In this document: piece by piece, positions 57,720 through 64,000 of the stretch | Numbering within the stretch: position 1 is the first letter of the stretch | Layout: each line of letters starts with the position of its first letter | From: Ancistrus triradiatus | Lineage: Eukaryota > Chordata > Actinopteri > Siluriformes > Loricariidae | DNA length: 64,000 nt | Direction: 5' to 3' | Assembly: GCA_025084515.1 (NCBI GenBank) | Contig: JAJAGP010000243.1 | Span: 137,501 to 201,500 of the forward strand | Translations under genes and position numbers: made by a program | The notes under the pieces: model-generated | Database searches by the model: none | What the model was told of the DNA's origin: nothing | The model's input: only the letters and a program-made list of their open reading frames with translations

Positions 57720-60300
57720 TACACTGGTAGCTGTATAAACAGATCTTCACACAGAAAATGGGGAAATAAACAGAGGCTATACTGAGCCTACATGCGATGG
57801 AGGAGGCACAAAGCGAGGAGGAGGCGCAAAATTTGTGCGGCTTATGTCACTTCAGCTTTCCAACTGGTGGTGTAAATGCAAACCAAAAAATGTCCCTGGA
57901 ACGATTGTAGTTCTCAGGGGAGCTCTGCGGGGAGTAGTTCCTCCCAAATTAGTCCCTAGAACTTAGAAGGTTTGGTACAAAAGTGGTTATTGTCAGCTCA
58001 TGATGAGTCATTGAGTGAACAGAACTTGGATTATCCGTCTTTCCCACTTCTACTTGTCTTAAGTTTCCATAACTAATCATAAGGCGCGTGATCATGGCAC
58101 TATCCGGTATGGTTCACGAAGACATCTAAGTATATCTTTATGGAAATCAAAGCAGTAGATGCAGTCATCCAGCTCGCTTGATTAGAGTTAGAGGTTTCGG
58201 TAGCATTTGTCTTATGTCGTAAAAGCATGTTAGTGCATCCAAGTGGGTGACGCCACGGTGTGTGGTCTGTGTCTCCACGCTGTTCTGTTTATCTCTGTCT
58301 GTTTATTCACAGCCCGCCAGACAGATGCAAAAGACAGCTGCTACCACACACATGACCTCGAGCAGCATAGGCCTCGCAGGCCTGGAGTAAGATTTTGATT
58401 CGCCCCAACAACAAGCCAGAGGGTCCCGGCTAAATTGTAACACAAGGTTTGTTCGAAAGAAAGGGAGGGCTAGATGGTGGATGGCTTTCATCTCAATTAG
58501 CATAGAGTGTGAGAAAAGAGCCAGATATCTGAAGAATGAAGCCTGCCTTTTCCTGCTCCTCCCATTTTCAGCGCAAAAAAAACCAACCTTTTGGATCGAC
58601 AGAAACATCCACGGCTGGCTGCGAGAATAGAGGGCTAAGAAAAACATTCCAGCGCTGCATCCACGTCCAAAACTCTTCGACTGCGGCTTTGTTTTGCACC
58701 GCAATTTTCATTCCTCGCTCTCTCTCTCGCTTCTTAGCTCCATGTGAGCCCGAATCTGTTGACAATAGATCCCCCTTTGACTGTTAATTCAATCTGCTTA
58801 TCACTGGCCTATGGGCATTACCAACAGAATACTCACCCGTACTTAGCATGCAAATGCGAGAGCGTTTTAGAGGGCGAGGGAGAAAGAGCACAACCCGGTT
58901 AGGGGCCCGGCAGAGGAACACGGGTTTCCTCTAAGATAATGGGATTTCGAAGGGGCAGCTCTTTTGTCTTTCATGGCCTCATTTACACCTTCTGTCATTC
59001 CTGCTTTTGTTCTCAGGGAACTCCTGCTGATCGGTATCAACTAAGCTTGCATTCGCTCCATATGTGCCTCAGGTCTAAATCAAAATGCCTGTAAATATCT
59101 CCATTAAATAATGGAGATCTTAACACATTGGGAACCTGATGCGAAAAACTTCAAAGGCTATGTTTCGTGGTACAATTTTAAAATGGCAATTAAATGGTGT
59201 TAATATTGAACCGCAAAGCTGTGAAAAACATCCAGGCTAAAGAAGAAGGAGATACAAGTGTTAATTGTTTGTTCCTTTAAAAGAAGATATTTGTGTTTAA
59301 ACAAATTAATTGTGTTTGGGGTATCGGTGCCATCACATCCTTAGGATAACTGGTTTGATACCAAATACCCAAATGAAAACACTGCTGTGTACAAAACCGG
59401 CAGTGGTTTAGGGCTCCAGAGTCACCAGGAGGACTCACAAGCATTTTGAACTATACCAGAATCATCTGGAAGTCTTACCTTTAACTGAGGTTAATTCATT
59501 CTAAGAAACTTAAAAAGTGTTTTAACAAAACCACATGTTTCACAATTACCGGCACTCCTGCCTTTCGTACTTTGCCAACATAAACAGCACTGAGTCTTCT
59601 CCCATCAAGCTTGATGCGACTAGAGAACTACAGTAAGAAATATGAGACACTCCCCAGCACACAATCACTCCAGATCCTCCAGGTTTCCAGATCCTCTCTT
59701 GTGGACTCTACCTTTAGTCGATTTTACAGGATTTTAGTGGTGTTTAGAGCAGGAGACTGGCATGACCACGTCAAAAAACATGTTCTCAATTTTGTAAGTT
59801 TTCAGTCATCGTCCTGCTGGAAAATCCAGCAATGACTCAGATGTAGCGAAGCAGCTGGATGTTCATTTCAAATCTCCTGGTACATTTAGGAGTCATTATA
59901 ACGTGATTCGATCTAAATCAAACCTAATTAAACTTACTCATTGTTGTTCTAATAGTGGATATGGACGTGTCCATTTTGAGAATGTAGCATCTGGTGCAAC
60001 CTCAGGTTTAACTGCTAGCTTGCTGACAGAGTTAGCTAGACTCACTGACTCTAAGTGAAGCAGACTGCAGGCGAAGTGTAAAACTAATGTGTAAAACTGT
60101 CTCCTAAATGAATTTAGTAAAAATGCTCTGAAATTAATTTAGTACAGCTAATTTGTATTCACTCCTGAAGTAAGCCACAGCAGCAGTGCTACGTAGCTAA
60201 CTGCACCACAGTAGTCAGCAGTTGCGTGCTAATAGATACGTATCACACAATGCTTTCTACATGGCCACTAAAATAAGCAAATACCCAAATCAGAAAATGA
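57720..60300. other. intergenic, with candidate conserved non-coding segment
   Basis: No gene found. 58770-58900 includes an octamer ATGCAAAT at 58848-58855 in an otherwise ordered, non-repetitive stretch. Open frames around 58300-58790 on both strands have no recognisable motif. Confidence 0.4.
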
Positions 60301-60303
60301 TTA

Positions 60304-61195
60304 GTCAAGTCAAGTCAAGTCAGATCTATTTATAGAGCACTTTTTACAATGGAGCATTGTCTCAAAGCAACTTTACAAGTTTAGATTATCTCCTAATAAC
60401 TACGTCCAATCCCAAATTGAGCAAGCCTAGGGCGACAGTGGCAAGGAAAAACTCCCTAGTTCTAGGAATAAACCTTGGGAGGACCAAGACTCAAAAAGGG
60501 ACCCAACCTCCTTGAGCGGCGTAGATGATAAATCTAAGAACGAAACTAAAGTCATGGAGTCATACTTCAAATAAAATGTGAAATATGCACATCGCCATTA
60601 AGTGGCCCGGGTATGGTGGGGCTGGAGCTGATGACGGAAGCAGCTTGAGTGAAGCTGCAGCGGATGTACATCATGTATTGGGCAGGAACTGGTACCGTAA
60701 CACAGCTTGGAGAGAAAACAGAAAATGTAATTAGTTATTGATTAAGAGCACAGTGTCTATTAACAATCATTGATGCCATGTGTAGCAAGAGACCCCAGCA
60801 GCATTAGCTATAGCAGCATAGCTAGAAAGAGGAGAACTGGTAGGTAACACAGCCAAGAGGGATCACATGAGACATTGGCAACCCCACGGGAGGCAGAAGA
60901 CAGCAACCCAACGACTCTGATCACCATAAGACTCTTTGACTATGAACCCCCAGCTCTGCCCTTATTCTAAGGCAAGGATGCACGAGTCAAGATCACGAGG
61001 ACCGAAGCCCAGTTCAGCCAGACCACCCACTCAACACTCCCGGCTAGCGGACAAGGCAGGCAGGCCAGACATGACTCCAGACTCCAGCCCCAGTAACCCA
61101 AGCCATGCATCCTGGTCTAAATCTAGTCAAAAGCTTGTGTAAATAAGTATGTCTTTAGCCTAGACTTAAAATTTTGGAGAGTTTCTGAATCTCGA
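60304..61195 (-). mobile_element. L2-type LINE 3' UTR copy
   Basis: Runs parallel to 28905-29780 with few changes (TACAATGGAGCATTGTCTCA, GGGCGACAGTGGCAAGGAAA, CAGACATGACTCCA) and stops before the ORF2 fragment, so it is more severely 5'-truncated. Ends at the TCAAGTCAAGTCAAGTC terminus. Confidence 0.85.
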
Positions 61196-61517
61196 TTAGT
61201 TTGTTGTGCTCTCATTAGCTTGCAGTATAGCTTTACACCCTATTTTATTTGACCCTTTTTGCCTTGCCTTTTAAAGCAGCAGCTTATCCAAGTACCACAA
61301 AGCATGGAAGCCTGACAAAGCAACCCCAGACTAAGCTAGATTGAGTTTAGTTACGTCCGGCTCTGTATTTTTCACAGAGGTTAGGGTAGTGTGAGCTGGT
61401 CTTGATGAGCTACATGTCCGCTTTGGAGATGAAAAACATGAAGGATTTCTGTGTGAGATGATGAGGTTCATATGGCAACGATTTAGATAGTTGTGCTGCA
61501 GAACTCCACTCCCCTAA

Positions 61518-61518
<1 letters not shown>

Positions 61519-61599
<81 letters not shown>
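61519..61599. repeat. CA microsatellite
   Basis: An (AC)n tract of about 80 bases with one CAAACAC interruption. Confidence 0.97.
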
Positions 61600-61601
<2 letters not shown>

Positions 61602-63080
61602 TTATTACACAATAATGGACGACAAGCTGTATTACATTGTGAGCATATTCCCACTGATAGGCCGATTGCAGCCCACGGTGGAATGTCATTGAGAACAGCA
61701 TGCACGTCAAAGATAATTATATGACTCCATCAGGACCTAGGAGCCATTTATCCATTCCAAACATACATCGCACTGAGTGTTGTTTTAGTAAGACTCAATA
61801 ATAAGGTTTTAATGATGGCCTCGTCACACTGGGATGAGAGTTCATCTGTCCGAAAAGAATGAGGTAACCGAGCGATAAAATACAAGAATACGGAAAGGAA
61901 TGAGGAGGACGAACCGTGTAATGGATGAGCGCGTGGGCGGATAGGAAGATGAAGAAGGTGATAGAGAGGGTGGAAGGAGCAAGGTAAATGCCTGTAGACG
62001 GGGCCATCATCTGGCTTTCGTCAGCTCCACTTTCCCCGAGATGGAATGCAAAACAACCCAGGTCTAATCTAGAGCGAGAGAATGAGAGACAGAGAGTGAG
62101 AGCGACAGCGGTGGGGGATGAATGAGGACGAAACCGCTGGAGGATGGCGAGACAAAAAACACAGAATCCAAGAACAAAAAGTTTTGGAAGATTAAATATT
62201 CCTGGATTAATTCCAGAGCAGTCATTATGGTAATTAGGTAACGAGGCAGCAGAGGCACTAGGGAAAAGGTTGGAAGTTCAGCACACACAAACATAAACAT
62301 ATGGTACCCACATACGGTATACACAAACACAAATTCTGCACATACATGCCCACCTGAGGATATACACCCAAACACAGCGCTCTCCCATAATATTTAGCTC
62401 CCTACAAACTGCAGCGCAGAGTCAAGGTATTCCAAAAGGCACGATGTTTGGACCAGTAGAATTCTCATTCTAGTTCACATTTTGGCCCTGCTTTTTTCTG
62501 ACCCCGGGTCACGGGAGGGTCCAGCCTCTATCCAGTTTTACACAGGGTGCAGGAGAGCATGTTTCAATTGCCAGTTAATTGGAGAGCAGGCCATTGGAGG
62601 CATTTCTATTGCAGGACCAGAGGATGGAGCTTCTCTCCCTCAGGCAACTGTGCCTGTGTGTGACCCTTGGAAGGCACCATGGTGACTCAAACTCAGGTCA
62701 TCGCGGTGATGGGCTTGTGAATTGCTCATGCACAAACCAAGCCCCATATTTAGATAATGTTGTAGGTACTTCTGCTGAAACCATATGACAATTTTTTTAA
62801 TGTTCGTGGGTCATGGTATAAACAGCCATGGTAGTTACATTACGTTATGTATACACCGGGGCCCTGCCTCGCCCCTCCTCTGACCTGGGTCCTGGGTCCA
62901 GCCCATCCTTCACCATGCAGCAAATATTGTGACACATGTATCCATGATTTAGTTTGTACAGGTGTTTTATGATGGTCATACGTTCTGACAAATCCATCGT
63001 AAGTTAAATGTATGTTAAAGTGAGGAGTTCTGTGTATATCATAGCATGGCCTACCTTAAACATGCATAAAACACTTACAT
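61600..63080. other. intergenic, with a candidate regulatory segment
   Basis: No gene found. 62160-62260 contains AATATTCCTGGATTAATTCC and TTATGGTAATTAGGTAACG, a cluster of homeodomain-type TAAT cores in non-repetitive sequence. 62800-63030 resembles old DNA-transposon sequence (GTTCTGACAAATCCATCGTA is like 57500). Confidence 0.4.
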
Positions 63081-63084
63081 CACT

Positions 63085-63195
63085 CTACAGCTGGGTAAAA
63101 TCATTAACACAAAGCTTATTTTATAATAAAGTGTTCAATATCTCATACAATTTAGTGAAACAAACAAAATGGTCATGCAACGACATTTGTGCTGT
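63085..63195. repeat. dispersed repeat shared with 18640-18810
   Basis: AATCATTAACACAAAGCTTA and AACAAAATGGTCATGCAACG align with the copy in als2. Likely old DNA transposon. Confidence 0.5.
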
Positions 63196-63779
63196 AATTT
63201 CTCTCTAGGTAAAGGCTAGTCTATGCAATTTTCATTCCACGATGTAGGCCTGTAGGGTACATTACCACAAAAAGTATCCAGTGTAACCTCTTGGTATAAC
63301 GGCTAGGATAAATGGTGTTACATCCTGTCTGCTTGCTAAGTATAGCCTGTGTAGTCGGATACCTGTCTAACTCTACAGCATCATTACATCATGTTGGATC
63401 AGTGTTCCCTATGAGATTCCAAAAGGCTGAACCAGGCAACTAGGGTTACATGAGAAAGTTAAATGATCAGTCCTTTGCTGGGGCACTGGACCCACTGCAG
63501 CAATGCCATCAGGCACAAATTTTCTTGACTGCTGTTTTTGCGCCATATTTCGTGTGTAGCATACATAGTTGCACATCAGGACAAGCTACTGCATGAACCG
63601 ATGTGTTTGGCACAAATTACATCAGCTCTTTAAGATTTCATATTGTTCTAAACGTCAACTCTGTTTCAAACGGCGCTCCAGGGCTACAGTGCAACTGCAT
63701 TAATCCTAATATTTGTTGCTTCCCTTACAGAGTTGCATAGGGTTATAAAAACTTACAGTCTGTAAACCCTCATATTAAG

Positions 63780-64000
63780 GCGCCCCCTTTACAGTATATT
63801 CCAAATGAAGCCTGAATGGACGCCAGCGATAAGCGCTTCAAAACCTCTGGGAATCAGGGAAGATGATACAAGGCAGGATGGACCCATGCTTTCATATTCT
63901 GATCCTACCAGCCGAATGTCAGCAGAAATCGAGACCCATCAGACCAGGCAACGTTTTTCCATTCTTCTATTGTCTAATTTTGGTGAGCTATACAAATTGT
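63780..64000. repeat. interspersed repeat cut by window end
   Basis: The phrases GACCCATCAGACCAGGCAAC and TTCTATTGTCTAATTTTGGT are familiar from fish genomes as a multicopy element. The class is not assigned and the element runs off the window. Confidence 0.4.

Noticed and set aside
58303..58704. 133-codon minus-strand frame downstream of cdk15
   Set aside because: No motif, opposite frames of similar length overlap it, and no promoter or splice signals were evident.
61410..61710. Open frames of alternating Cys and Val
   Set aside because: Translation of the CA microsatellite.
53200..64000. Search for FZD7, the next human gene after CDK15
   Set aside because: No Frizzled motifs (Cys-rich domain or seven-helix segments) in any frame; if synteny holds it lies beyond the window.

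Overview
The window is teleost genomic DNA: long introns, many decayed Tc1/mariner copies, L2-type LINE ends, tRNA-derived SINEs, one solo LTR and abundant microsatellites. The repeat mix resembles an otophysan fish such as a catfish, but that placement is recognition, not proof. It holds two protein-coding genes in divergent (head-to-head) orientation, ALS2 on the minus strand and CDK15 on the plus strand. As far as I know this is the same pairing and orientation as on human 2q33.

Layout: 1-2415, sequence downstream of ALS2; 2416-26848, ALS2 coding region in 34 coding exons, modelled at 1672 residues (human about 1657), plus a probable non-coding first exon ending at 27563; about 27.7-31.5 kb, intergenic, mostly a Tc1 relic split by an L2 LINE; 31663-53018, CDK15 in 13 exons ending in Lys-Cys-Trp-stop, with a 9.7-kb first intron carrying two roughly 1-kb homopyrimidine blocks; 53.2-64 kb, downstream DNA with no gene seen, holding a 75-bp-class minisatellite rich in TGACTCA, a pogo/Tigger-like element, an L2 end and candidate conserved non-coding segments.

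I built exon boundaries by reading GT-AG sites and requiring reading phase to carry through. Every junction works except two places. The ALS2 exon at 17.7 kb has a natural-looking end that gives the wrong phase, and a weak donor 13 bases earlier restores it. The CDK15 start codon lies just before a short GT repeat that throws the following conserved sequence out of frame by two bases.

Functionally, alsin is a Rab5/Rac guanine-nucleotide exchange factor of endosomes and CDK15 is a PFTAIRE-type cyclin-dependent kinase. They share position but I know of no direct pathway link. I found no clearly new biological system. The most useful leads are the two frame anomalies, the uORF abutting the ALS2 start, the TGACTCA minisatellite, the AT-rich palindrome and several datable nested insertions.
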